From JAAFHN01 sp031421855 (GTDB taxonomy: Bacteria; Pseudomonadota; Gammaproteobacteria; Burkholderiales; Burkholderiaceae_C): a stretch of 44,784 nt of DNA. Under the pieces are notes generated by a model that saw nothing but the letters and a program-made list of their open reading frames with translations, did no database searches and had not been told where the DNA came from. Of the stretch, positions 32,207-41,300 are shown one piece after another. Each line of letters begins with the position of its first letter. Within the stretch, counting starts at the first letter, position 1. Where the stretch lies: NCBI GenBank assembly GCA_031421855.1, contig JANOPN010000002.1:1-44784 (forward strand), given 5' to 3'. The position numbers and the translations under genes were made by a program.

Positions 32207-33057
32207 AACACACCATCCAAGCCAGCAACCCCATGGCGCGCCACTACACCGCGCATGCCAACCACGCAGCCATCCACTTTGCGTACCACTGCGCAAACGG
32301 CGTGGCCACCATCAGCCTGAACCGACCGGATCGCAAAAACCCGCTCACGTTTGACAGCTACACCGAGCTGCGTGACTTGTTTTTGAACTTGAGCCGCGCC
32401 ACCGATGTGGGTGCGGTCGTGCTCACGGGCGAAGGCGGCAACTTTTGCAGCGGCGGCGATGTGCACGAGATCATTGGGCCACTCACGAAGATGAGCATGC
32501 CCGAGCTGCTGGAGTTCACCCGCATGACGGGCGACCTCATCAAGGCCATGCGCAATTGCCCCCAGCCCATCATCGCGGCGATTGACGGCATTTGCGCGGG
32601 CGCGGGCGCCATGATGGCGCTAGCCAGCGACATGCGCTTGGGAACCGAGCGCAGCAAAACCGCGTTTTTGTTCACCCGTGTGGGCTTGGCCGGTGCTGAT
32701 ATGGGCGCCTGCGCTTTGCTGCCCCGCATGATCGGCCAAGGGCGGGCGAGCGAGTTGTTGTTTACCGGTCGTGTCATGACCGCCGCCGAGGGCTTGAGCT
32801 GGGGGTTTTTCAACGCCCTGCACCCGAGCGACGCGCTATTGGCAGCGGCGCAGAGTTTGGCGCAGTCGCTTGCCAGTGGGCCCACGTTTGCCCACGGCAT
32901 GACCAAAACCATGCTGCACCAAGAATGGGCGATGACGCTGGACCAAGCCATTGAGGCCGAAGCTCAGGCTCAGGCCATTTGCATGCAAACCCAAGATTTT
33001 GGTCGCGCGTACACGGCTTTTGCAGCCAAGCAGCAGCCCGTCTTCAAAGGAAACTGA
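32203..33057 (+). CDS. Enoyl-CoA hydratase/isomerase family protein
   Basis: A 284-residue crotonase-fold protein. The oxyanion-hole segments are visible (GEGGNFCSGGDVHEI and DGICAGAGAMMALASDMRLG), as is FTRVGLAGADMGACALLPRMIG at the second active-site region. Within this operon it would hydrate or open an unsaturated CoA ester formed after ring reduction; the exact step is inferred from context. The N-terminal 18 or so residues before HYTAHAN are poorly conserved. The ATG overlaps the MarR stop. Only 3 bp separate it from the acyl-CoA dehydrogenase gene. Confidence 0.93.
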   Translation: MKHTIQASNPMARHYTAHANHAAIHFAYHCANGVATISLNRPDRKNPLTFDSYTELRDLFLNLSRATDVGAVVLTGEGGNFCSGGDVHEIIGPLTKMSMPELLEFTRMTGDLIKAMRNCPQPIIAAIDGICAGAGAMMALASDMRLGTERSKTAFLFTRVGLAGADMGACALLPRMIGQGRASELLFTGRVMTAAEGLSWGFFNALHPSDALLAAAQSLAQSLASGPTFAHGMTKTMLHQEWAMTLDQAIEAEAQAQAICMQTQDFGRAYTAFAAKQQPVFKGN

Positions 33058-33060
33058 ACC

Positions 33061-34314
33061 ATGAGTGCAGCCCTCCACCCCAGCGTGCAGACCGATTTGC
33101 GCGCGCCGACCGCGCACCTAGACACGCCATTTTTCTCGGGCATCCACGGTGAAATTGGTCGCTGCTTAAGCGATTGGCTACCCAAACAAGCGGTTGACGA
33201 GCGCGACGACCGCGCCGCTTGTCGCGAATGGGTGCGGCGGTTGGGCGCAAACCAGTGGCTGCGATATTGCGTACCCAAAGCCCATGGCGGCGCGCTAGAC
33301 GAATTGGACTCGCGCGCACTGGTGGTCATGCGCGAAACGCTGGCGTTTTACTCGCCGCTGGCTGACTTTGCATTCGCCATGCAAGGCCTGGGCAGTGGTG
33401 CAATCTCCTTGAGCGGGCGCAGCGAATTGCAGGCCAAGTACCTGAGCGGCGTGGCCAGCGGCGAGCTGATTGCGGCGTTTGCACTGTCTGAAGAGCACGC
33501 GGGCTCCGATGCGGCCGCAATGAAAACAATAGCAACAAACCCAATAAATATGGAGACCAATGGCCAATTTGACTCCAAAAACGCCTCAAACTGGCATTTG
33601 AACGGCGAAAAGTACTGGATCAGCAACGGCGGCATCGCCGACTTCTACACCGTGTTTGCCAAAACCGAGCCCAACCTGGGCTCGCGCGGCATCACCGCGT
33701 TTGTGGTCGATGCCCGCACAAGCGGACTAGACGACAGCGAGCACATCCACGTCATGGCCCCGCACCCGCTGGCCAAAGTCGCGTTTCGCAACTGCTTAGT
33801 GGCTGACAGGCAGCGATTGAGCGAGGTCAACGACGGCTTCAAACTGGCCATGCGCACACTTGATATTTTCAGGGCATCAGTCGCGGCAGCGGCGCTGGGC
33901 ATGGGGCGACGCGCCTTGGCCGAGGCCAAAACTTACGCCCAAAGCCGAGCCATGTTCGGCGCCACGCTGGCCGACCAGCAGCTCACCCAGGCCAAACTGG
34001 GCCACATGTCAACCTTGATTGAAGCCGCAGCCATGCTCACCTACCGCGCGGCGTGGCTGCGCGACAGCGCGGCTGCCAACCCAAGCGCGGCTGCCAGCTA
34101 CCCCGCAGCTGCGGCAGCCGCCAAGCTGTGCGCGACTGAAAACGCCCAAATCGTCATCGACATGGCTGTGCAAATGCACGGCGGGCGCGGCGTGCAAGTC
34201 GGGCAAAAAGTCGAGGCGCTGTACCGCGACATCCGCTCGCTGCGAATTTACGAAGGCGCAAGCGAAATTCAGCAACTGATCATCGGCAAGGCGGTGTTGA
34301 GGGGAACAGCATGA
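33061..34314 (+). CDS. Acyl-CoA dehydrogenase, with a repeat-derived insertion
   Basis: A 417-residue FAD enzyme oxidising an acyl-CoA in the aromatic-acid operon. It has the family signatures FALSEEHAGSDAA (140-152), LNGEKYWISNGGIADFY, the C-terminal RDIRSLRIYEGASEIQQLIIG with the Glu region, and QSRAMFGATLADQQLTQAKL. Between AGSDAAA and LNGEKYWISNG the normal loop of a few residues is replaced by about 23 residues (154-176). These include IATNPINMETNGQF, read from a sense-oriented copy of the 36-bp repeat. The insertion lies in the FAD/substrate-facing beta domain but keeps the frame. The stop overlaps the ligase start (ATGA). Confidence 0.94.
   Translation: MSAALHPSVQTDLRAPTAHLDTPFFSGIHGEIGRCLSDWLPKQAVDERDDRAACREWVRRLGANQWLRYCVPKAHGGALDELDSRALVVMRETLAFYSPLADFAFAMQGLGSGAISLSGRSELQAKYLSGVASGELIAAFALSEEHAGSDAAAMKTIATNPINMETNGQFDSKNASNWHLNGEKYWISNGGIADFYTVFAKTEPNLGSRGITAFVVDARTSGLDDSEHIHVMAPHPLAKVAFRNCLVADRQRLSEVNDGFKLAMRTLDIFRASVAAAALGMGRRALAEAKTYAQSRAMFGATLADQQLTQAKLGHMSTLIEAAAMLTYRAAWLRDSAAANPSAAASYPAAAAAAKLCATENAQIVIDMAVQMHGGRGVQVGQKVEALYRDIRSLRIYEGASEIQQLIIGKAVLRGTA
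33529..33564 (+). repeat. Dispersed 36-bp repeat, copy 7 (inside the acyl-CoA dehydrogenase)
   Basis: ATAGCAACAAAC, then CCAATAAATATGGAGACCAA and TGGC: the GGAGACC subtype. It is in sense orientation and in the same frame as copies 2 and 3 (IATN, then MET and NGQF). Confidence 0.85.
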
Positions 34315-35933
34315 CACCACTTGCCACGTCCTCGGGTGTCGCGTCGGCTCATGTTGACCGATTCGTCAGTGAGCGCTTGCCCTCGGCGCAGGCCATGCCC
34401 ACATTAAGCTATCCTGGCGCTGAGTTTGAGTTTGCGCCGCAAATCAATGCGGTAGTCGCCCTGCTCGACGCGCACGTCGCCGCTGGCCACCCAGACGCAC
34501 CGCTGCTGCGCGATGCCCAGCAAACCTTGAGTTACGCGCAAGTGCTTGACCAAGTCAATCAACGCGCGCGGGTGCTGCAACAAGACTGGGGACTGGTGCC
34601 CGGTAACCGGGTGCTGCTCAGGGGCGGCAACTCCATTGATTTGGCACTGGCTTGGCTTGCAGTCGTCAAAGCCGGCATGGTGGCGGTCGCAAGCATGCCC
34701 ATGCTGCGTGCCAAAGAGTTGACCGACATCACCCGCAAAGCCCAAATTCGCCACGCGATTTGCGCCGACGCGTTGATGGCAGAGTTGGTGCTCACGAAAG
34801 GTTCAGCGCCTGAATTGACCCACCTCATGCCCATGAGCGAGTTTGCAACCCGGGCAAGCGCGCACAGCACCGACTGCAGCGCATGCCCAACCTCAGCCGA
34901 CGATGTCGCCATGATGGCCTTCACATCGGGCACCACGGGACAACCCAAAGCCGCCGTGCACACACACCGCGATTTGTTGGCCGCCTGCAATGCGTGGCCA
35001 CGGCATGTGCTGAGGCTCAATTCCAGCGACATCGTGCTGGGCTCGCCGCCGCTGGCGTTTACCTTTGGCTGCGGCGGTCTTTTGCTGTTTCCGATGTGGG
35101 CAGGTGCGAGTGTTTACTTCGCTTCAAACCCATACACACCTGAGTCAATGGTTCAAACCATCAATGCCGCAAACGCCACTGTTTGCTACAGCGCGCCGAC
35201 GTTTTATCGGCAAATGGCCCCAATCGCGCGCGTGCAAGGCGTGCCCAGCTTGCGCATCAGCGTGAGCGCGGGCGAGGGCCTGCCTGACGCAACCCGCACG
35301 CTGTGGCGCGACGCAACGGGGCTGGAGATGATCGACGGCATTGGCGCAACCGAGATGTTTCACATCTTCATATCGAGCGCGGGCGCTGCGGTTCGATCCG
35401 GCACGGTTGGCCAAGTGGTACCCGGCTACGAAGCCAAAATCGTCGATGAAGAAGGCCAAACCGCACCGCACGGCACGGTCGGGCGACTCGCCGTGCGCGG
35501 CGTGACCGGCTGCAAATACCTAGATGACCCGCGTCAAGCCAACTACGTCAAGGCCGGCTGGAACTACCCTGGCGACGCGTTTTCGCAAGACGCAGATGGC
35601 TACTTCACCTACCACGCCAGAACCGACGACATGATCATCACCGCAGGCTACAACGTCGGCGGCCCCGAAGTCGAAGACGCCGTGCTCAAGCACCCCAGTG
35701 TGAGCGAGTGCGGCGTGATAGGCGTGCCAGACGTTGAGCGCGGCATGCTGGTCAAGGCGTTTGTGGTGCTCAAAAGCGGCGAAACGGCCAACGACGACAT
35801 GATCCGAAGCATTCAAGACCACGTCAAGGCCACGATTGCGCCGTACAAGTACCCCCGCGCCATACAATTTTTGGCCGGTCTGCCACGGACAGAAACCGGC
35901 AAATTGCAGCGATTCAAGCTGCGCCAGCTGTGA
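34311..35933 (+). CDS. 2-aminobenzoate--CoA ligase-like acyl-CoA synthetase
   Basis: A 540-residue ANL-superfamily ligase. The AMP/ATP motifs are MMAFTSGTTGQPKAAVHTH (P-loop, about 201-219), ISVSAGEGLP, MIDGIGATEMFHIFIS (A5), GWNYPGDAFSQDADGYFTYHARTDDMI and the C-terminal Lys in PRTETGKLQRFKLRQL. The pattern is that of benzoate/2-aminobenzoate-CoA ligases. Placed beside the monooxygenase/reductase fusion, anthranilate is the most likely substrate, activating it for the pathway. The ATG overlaps the dehydrogenase stop, and the thioesterase follows 19 bp later. Related substrates such as benzoate or salicylate are possible. Confidence 0.9.
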   Translation: MTPLATSSGVASAHVDRFVSERLPSAQAMPTLSYPGAEFEFAPQINAVVALLDAHVAAGHPDAPLLRDAQQTLSYAQVLDQVNQRARVLQQDWGLVPGNRVLLRGGNSIDLALAWLAVVKAGMVAVASMPMLRAKELTDITRKAQIRHAICADALMAELVLTKGSAPELTHLMPMSEFATRASAHSTDCSACPTSADDVAMMAFTSGTTGQPKAAVHTHRDLLAACNAWPRHVLRLNSSDIVLGSPPLAFTFGCGGLLLFPMWAGASVYFASNPYTPESMVQTINAANATVCYSAPTFYRQMAPIARVQGVPSLRISVSAGEGLPDATRTLWRDATGLEMIDGIGATEMFHIFISSAGAAVRSGTVGQVVPGYEAKIVDEEGQTAPHGTVGRLAVRGVTGCKYLDDPRQANYVKAGWNYPGDAFSQDADGYFTYHARTDDMIITAGYNVGGPEVEDAVLKHPSVSECGVIGVPDVERGMLVKAFVVLKSGETANDDMIRSIQDHVKATIAPYKYPRAIQFLAGLPRTETGKLQRFKLRQL

Positions 35934-35952
35934 CCTCAAAGCCCATCTACCC

Positions 35953-36441
35953 ATGATTTTTACAACCACCAAACGCATTCGATTCAGCCACTGCGACCCG
36001 GCTGGCATCGTGTTTTATCCCCGCTACTACACCCTGCTCCACGAAACTCAAGAAGACTGGTTGACCCACATTGGCCACCCCGAACACCGCATGATCGCCA
36101 GCGGATTTGGCGTGCCAGTGGTGAACATGCAAACCGACTTCAAGGGCATGAGCCGATTTGGCGAGACCGTCCGCATCGACCTTGACCTGTGGAAACTGGG
36201 CAACTCAAGCCTTGGCATGCGCTATGTTTTATATAGCAACGAATCCAATGAATCCGGTGACCAAGAGCCAATTAATCATCAAAAAAGCACATCAGAGATC
36301 AAAAATGATCTTCGCGATGTGCGACTGGTCGCCAAGTCGGTCGTGGTGTTTTCTCAGGTGCCGGGCGGCAAAGCCTTGCGCATACCCGACGACATTCGCG
36401 CCGCCATGCAACCGTATTTGAACGAGGAGAGCCCAGCATGA
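35953..36441 (+). CDS. 4-hydroxybenzoyl-CoA-type hotdog thioesterase, with a repeat-derived insertion
   Basis: A 162-residue hotdog-fold thioesterase. FSHCDPAGIVFYPRYYTLLHE holds the catalytic Asp15 region of the 4HBT family. The remainder has MQTDFKGMSRFGETVRIDLDLWKLGNSSLGMRYVLYS. Families run to about 135-140 residues. Here about 27 hydrophilic residues (94-120) sit between VLYS and RDVRLVAKSVVVF, read from a sense copy of the 36-bp repeat plus its A-rich tail. The start at 35953 is chosen because upstream in-frame codons overlap the ligase. It probably frees CoA from dead-end esters in the pathway. Its stop overlaps the RidA start. Confidence 0.9.
   Translation: MIFTTTKRIRFSHCDPAGIVFYPRYYTLLHETQEDWLTHIGHPEHRMIASGFGVPVVNMQTDFKGMSRFGETVRIDLDLWKLGNSSLGMRYVLYSNESNESGDQEPINHQKSTSEIKNDLRDVRLVAKSVVVFSQVPGGKALRIPDDIRAAMQPYLNEESPA
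36233..36268 (+). repeat. Dispersed 36-bp repeat, copy 8 (inside the thioesterase)
   Basis: ATAGCAACGAAT, then CCAATGAATCCGGTGACCAA and GAGC, followed by ATCATCAAAAAA like the tail of copy 1. It is read in a different frame from copies 2, 3 and 7 (giving SNESNESGDQEP) and still leaves the gene open. Confidence 0.9.
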
Positions 36442-36845
36442 TTCAGCACCTGCACCCACCCGGCTGGGCGTTGCCCAAGGGCTACGCCAACGGCATCGCG
36501 GCGCGTGGATTGATGGTTTTTGTGGGGGGCCAAATTGGCTGGAACACCGCGCAGCAGTTCGAAACCGACGATTTCATCGCCCAGTGCAAACAAGCGCTGG
36601 CGCATGTGCACGCGATCTTGGCCACCGCGCAGGCGGGCCCCGAACACATGGTGCGCATGACGTGGTACATCACCGACCGCGACGAATACAACGCCAGGCT
36701 AAAAGAGCTCGGAGGCGTCTACCGCGACGTGATGGGCAAAAACTTCCCCACGATGAGCTGCGTCGAAGTCTCGCGTTTGGTGGAGTCGCGTGCCAAAGTC
36801 GAAATTGAAGTCACAGCCGTCGTGCCAGAGCCGGATCGGCCTTGA
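36438..36845 (+). CDS. RidA/YjgF family protein (enamine/imine deaminase-like)
   Basis: A 135-residue trimeric-fold protein: GYANGIAARGLMVFVGGQIGWN at the N-terminus, DDFIAQCKQALAHVHAILATA (helix), VRMTWYITDRDEYNARLKELG and the C-terminal FPTMSCVEVSRLVESRAKVEIEVTAVVP, where the Arg/Glu pair of the family active site is expected. RidA proteins hydrolyse reactive enamines and imines, which fits release of ammonium from an amino-bearing ring product in anthranilate catabolism. Its presence is a main reason for preferring anthraniloyl-CoA over salicylyl-CoA. The ATG overlaps the thioesterase stop. Confidence 0.92.
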   Translation: MIQHLHPPGWALPKGYANGIAARGLMVFVGGQIGWNTAQQFETDDFIAQCKQALAHVHAILATAQAGPEHMVRMTWYITDRDEYNARLKELGGVYRDVMGKNFPTMSCVEVSRLVESRAKVEIEVTAVVPEPDRP

Positions 36846-36857
36846 TGTCAGCTCATC

Positions 36858-36872
36858 TGTGAACAATTCACA
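36858..36872. promoter_or_regulatory. Short palindrome after the RidA gene
   Basis: TGTGAA and TTCACA flank CAA, a perfect 6-bp dyad 13 nt after the RidA stop and 8 nt before the start of the small downstream frame. It could be an operator half-site pair or chance. Confidence 0.25.
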
Positions 36873-36880
36873 AATAACCA

Positions 36881-37108
36881 ATGCAATCCCTCAGCCAACA
36901 GATGACTTCGCACATGGCCGCCGTGTGCCGACAGAAAATCACCGACAAAGGTGACTCTGTCGGTTTGTCGTTCTACGCGTTTTTCGCAAACAAAAACGAC
37001 GACCCGGTGCAACTCATGGCCGTGGCGACTTGGTGGATCAAAACCCACCGACTCAATCACTTCGAAAAAGCCACCAAGATATTGGCGATGGTCACCGCGC
37101 CCAATTGA
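36881..37108 (+). CDS. Small hypothetical protein
   Basis: A 75-residue frame (MQSLSQQMTSHMAAVCRQKI at the start) following the RidA gene by 35 bp on the same strand. It contains a mixed helical pattern with aromatic residues (GLSFYAFFANKNDDP, ATWWIKTHRLNHF) and no signal peptide or known motif. The ribosome-binding site is weak. Codon content is similar to neighbouring genes, so expression is plausible but unproven. No other frame of size competes here. Confidence 0.5.
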   Translation: MQSLSQQMTSHMAAVCRQKITDKGDSVGLSFYAFFANKNDDPVQLMAVATWWIKTHRLNHFEKATKILAMVTAPN

Positions 37109-37162
37109 ATTGGAAGTTGGTACGAGTCACCTCAACACCAAAGTTCACAGCTTCGAGCCCAT

Positions 37163-37187
37163 GCTCAGGGACGCAGCGCGTCTGAGC
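37163..37187. terminator. Hairpin after the OmpA gene
   Basis: Two 5-bp stems (GCTCA/TGAGC and GACGC/GCGTC, with a GG bulge) immediately beyond the OmpA stop. There is no clear U-tract on the minus strand and a weak T-rich end on the plus strand, so it is a possible terminator between convergent transcripts. Confidence 0.35.
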
Positions 37188-37188
37188 G

Positions 37189-38328
37189 TTATTTGACGAT
37201 GCCGCGAGCCTCGATTGAGACTCGGCGATCCGGTTGCAAACACACGATGGCCGCAGCGCGCGCCATGCTGGTCGGGCACAGGCTGGCCGTCACCGGATCG
37301 CGCTTGCCACGACCCGAGACATCAATCTTGCCAGCTATCACGCCCATTCGCTCGAGCGCGGCTTGCACCGTTTTGGCACGCTGTGCTGACAACGGATCGT
37401 TGTGAGCATCAGAACCCAATCGGTCGGTGTGACCGACTATGCTGATGGTCTGAATGGACTTGTACGACTTAAGCTTTTCGGCAATTTCGGCGATCCGAGT
37501 CTTTCCGCCCGACAACATTTTGTCTTCTGCGCCCTTGTCAAAAATGAACAAAGCATCTGACAACAACACAAACGACTCGCGCTCGATGATTTGCGGTGGC
37601 GCAACCGGAACTGGCGGCGGTGGTGGCGCAACCGGCACGGCAACCTGCGGCGCAGCCGCAACGACAGGTGCAGCTTTGGGCGCGACAGCCGCGACTTGAC
37701 AAGCCTTGGCCTCTAGCTCGGCGCGGCGCACCGCGTCTTCGACCATTTGCACATGCGGCGTCGCTTGACGCCAGCCGGTTTGTTGCTCGGCATGCCCAGC
37801 GCGGACCAAGCGAACCTCGGCGCAAGCCACAGTTTTGGCGTTGCAAACCAAGGTGTCGGGGTTGGCTTTGAACGCATTGAGCCGGTCCCATAAATCTTGA
37901 CGCAAAAAGGTGCTTTTAGCCACCAGCGGTGTTTGCGAACCGGCATTGCTCTTGGCATCAGCCTCAAGCGCGCGAATGATTTTGCTCGACTCCACGAGAG
38001 ACTCTTCGATGTAGCCCGTGCGGTCATTCTCGTGATACTGGGTTTTGGCCGTATCCAGCCAGCACTGCGACTTGGCCAGTGGGTAGTAATTTTGGCCAAT
38101 GCCGCTTTCATTGAGCTTGCGCAGGCGCAGCTGCAATGCGTCCAAAGTCTGGCGATCGGCGTAGATTTTTTCGTCGGTGATTCGCGCGGACTCAACCGCC
38201 AAACCGGTTTTTTGGGCGGCTGGCCCCGGTGCTGGCTGGTTGACAACCGGGTTGACGGGATTGGCAAACGACGTGGCCGCAAGGAATAGCCCGACGACGA
38301 CCAAAGAGGGTTTGAAATTCGTGCTCAT
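37189..38328 (-). CDS. OmpA-family protein
   Basis: A 379-residue exported protein with a signal peptide (MSTNFKPSLVVVGLFLAATSFA). The N-terminal region (about 40-215) is helical with a charged pattern (LDALQLRLRKLNESG, then YIEESLVESSKIIRALEADAK) rather than an OmpA barrel. An Ala/Pro-rich linker (about 220-252) leads to a C-terminal OmpA-like peptidoglycan-binding domain: LFIFDKGAEDKML, SIVGHTDRLGSDAHNDPLS with QRAKTV carrying the conserved Asp/Arg pair, and a final RRVSIE. It probably anchors the neighbouring surface proteins to the cell wall. Its ATG overlaps the stop of the barrel gene. Confidence 0.92.
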   Translation of the reverse strand: MSTNFKPSLVVVGLFLAATSFANPVNPVVNQPAPGPAAQKTGLAVESARITDEKIYADRQTLDALQLRLRKLNESGIGQNYYPLAKSQCWLDTAKTQYHENDRTGYIEESLVESSKIIRALEADAKSNAGSQTPLVAKSTFLRQDLWDRLNAFKANPDTLVCNAKTVACAEVRLVRAGHAEQQTGWRQATPHVQMVEDAVRRAELEAKACQVAAVAPKAAPVVAAAPQVAVPVAPPPPPVPVAPPQIIERESFVLLSDALFIFDKGAEDKMLSGGKTRIAEIAEKLKSYKSIQTISIVGHTDRLGSDAHNDPLSAQRAKTVQAALERMGVIAGKIDVSGRGKRDPVTASLCPTSMARAAAIVCLQPDRRVSIEARGIVK

Positions 38329-41300
38329 GGCTTTCCCGTCTGCGCAGCAGGCGCGGCTGGCGTTGCTTTAGGTACAAGGGTTTTGTTGGTAGAAGAATCG
38401 CTTGACTTGAACACGTCCTCGTCAAACTTGTATCGGACGCCCAGCACCCAACCCCGGTTGGTGTATTCAGAGGCGGTGAGGTCTTTGTCGCTGAAACCGC
38501 GCCAGTTGTAACCCAGGGTCACCCAGACGTTGTCGACCAAGATATAACCGGCCTCTAAGCCATAGCCATACTGCTTGGCTCCGCCGCTGCCTTGCAACAA
38601 ACTGGCCTGTGCGCCGATGGTCCAACGGTTGGTGATGTCATACGTCACGCGCCCGCCGAAGAGTTGGGCCGTGTAGTTGTCGCGCACAACACCTTCGATC
38701 AACTCATCCACTCGCTTCAACGCATAGCGGCCAGAAACCCACCAAACACGGCTCGGGTGGTAGTTGGCGCGCAAACTGATGATGTCAACGTTTCGGTCGC
38801 TTCCAGCACCCAAGTCACGCTCGAGGCGATTTTCGGCAAGGCCCAGCGCATCAAACTGGCTGTTGTCAACAGGGCGGAAGGCGAAGCCGATCTGCGCGCG
38901 GTTTTGATATTTTTTTGAGACGCCCGCAACTCGCGGATCAACTAAATTGAGGTACTCACGAGCAACCAAGGTCCAATTGCGGTCGAGTTTTCGTGATCCG
39001 TTGAGCGTCAACAACCAATTTTGGTTGGCTTGATCTTGTCGCCACTCCACGCGGCCTGAACCCTTCCAAAGCGGATCAGCCGTGTACTCCAAACCAACAC
39101 CAATGGCCGTTTGTTGCCCCGCTGTGCTGTTGAGGCGCTCGATGTTGGTGAGCAGCTTAACGCCCTCGGCAACATTCATCGTGAAGCCGTTTCGTATGCC
39201 CACCGCTGACTGCACCTCTCGGCCCGAGCCTGAGTCGCGCAGCCGATACTCGCTGTAAATCGTGCCGCCTTCCATGTACTGGCTGTCAAAGCCGAGCGAC
39301 AAGCCAGAATTGATTGGGCCAGTGCCCAGACCATACTGCCCGGCGTATTGGCGCGACTGCTCCAGGCGCGCGTAAACGCGGGTCTTGTCTGCCACGGCCC
39401 AATCAGCACCAACGCTGTACTGGCCCTGTCCTGTTTCTGCGAACTCGCGTTGCATGCTGGCCGACAGCGAAAGTTTTTGCGTCGCACGCCACTTCGCACC
39501 CAGTTTGTACAAATTCGTGGCATCGTCACCCACAACGCGCGACAGCTCTGCATCAAGGGTCAGCGAGTCGATCGGCGTGTATGCTGCGCGCAAGAAACCT
39601 TGGCTGCGATCAAGTGCAGTCGGTACGCCCGCCACTGGCACCAGGCCAACGGACGTATTGCAAACCACCAGCTGCCCAGTCGCCGGGTCAATGCGTTGAT
39701 TGCCGACTTGGTTGATGCCAAAACCGGTGTTGTAGCCGGCAATGTTGCCAGGATTGATGGTCAACTGGCCTGCGTTGAGCGTGGCTGGCGAGCAGTTGGT
39801 TTGAGTCGTTTCCTGGAGCGAAGCGCTATTTTGACGAACTTTTCGAGCACCGGCGCCAATCGTGAGTCGCTCGGTGAGTTTGAGATCAGCGCCGAGCTGG
39901 CCCGAAATGCTATTGGCTCCCGTGACGTCGTCTTTGGAGCGCTGTAGTTCGCCGTTGACCGCTAAAGCCTTAGTCGCATTCCAGCCGATCGAAGTCGCCA
40001 CGTCAGACTTACCGCCTGTCAGCCCGCCAGATGGATTGTTGAATTCGGGCGTTGCTTTCGACAAAGCGAGCCGCGCCCTCAAAGCCTCATCGGCGTGGCG
40101 GATTTCGATTCGTGCCGCCTGCCCACTGAATTCGCCAGACTTACCCGCGAAATTGGCGCTTGCGTTCGCATTGAAGCCTGATGCGCCCGTGTTGACGACG
40201 CTATTGGAGCGAGCGATTTCAGCGATGATTTCAGTCGTTTTGCTGAGTTTGAGCGAGACATTGACGCCCGCGAGATCGAAGGGCGCTGCGGGATTTTTGT
40301 CAGTTGCCGCAGATACACCGACAGACAATTGATCACTGAGCTTCAACACCACGTCACCGCCAGCGACCGCAAATCGCTCGCCGCCTTGCTCAACTTCGTA
40401 AGTCACCCGAACCGATACCGGGTTCAGCTGGTCATCGACACTCGGGATAGGCGAGCGGAACACAATTTGGCCAGAAAACGGCTCGAACTCATAGTCAGCC
40501 GACCTCGCCAATGGCGTCACTTTGAGAATCTGCGCCGTCTGAAACCGGCTGCGTACGATCAACTCAATTTTCTCGGTGTTCGCGATGCCGTTGGGGTTGG
40601 ACACGCTGTATGGCCCTGACACCCCACGTCCAGGAAACTCGTCGACGACTTGGCGAAAACTTTGTTGAGACACAAATGCGTTCGCAACCACTTTGCCTTC
40701 TTCAAAATGCGCGCGCAGGCCAGGCATTGAGCGACCGTATTGACCCAGCGTCCGAGCGGGATTGGGGTCATTGGTTGCGAAGTCACCATAAAAAATATGG
40801 CTCAAACCTTTGTCAAGCCGAACGTACAGCTTATGAGCGCTTTGCGCGTCCGCCCCACGAATGCTCGAGTCACCATAGATTGGGTAAAACGCATTGGGAT
40901 CAATTGTCGAAAAAAGCTGCTTCCCCGTGTCTTTGTCAGAGTCGTAATTCAAAGTCAAAAGGTAGTCACCCTTGACCTTGCCTTTTAGGTACAAAGCCGC
41001 CCTAGCACCCAAATGACTCTTGCCGCCATTGAACTCTCGGGTGTAGCCTTTGAGCTCACGGTCAAAACCGTCTTCGTCTCGCGCCGGAACAAGCTGGCGA
41101 GGATCAAACTTGTCGGATCGCAACCGACCTTCAAGCAAACCGACCGCAATCATTTCGCGCAACTCGGGGATGTACCTGAGTTGCAACTTCTCAGACGTGC
41201 CTTTGACCGATACGCGAACGATGATGTCCTCAGGTTTGAATGGTGCAATCACATCAAACGTCAGCAAGCCACCTTTGACTTTGGTTTGGATACCCGGTTG

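Noticed and set aside
2591..36268. The dispersed repeats as a CRISPR array
   Set aside because: Copies are kilobases apart with irregular spacing and varied orientation, and no cas genes are present.
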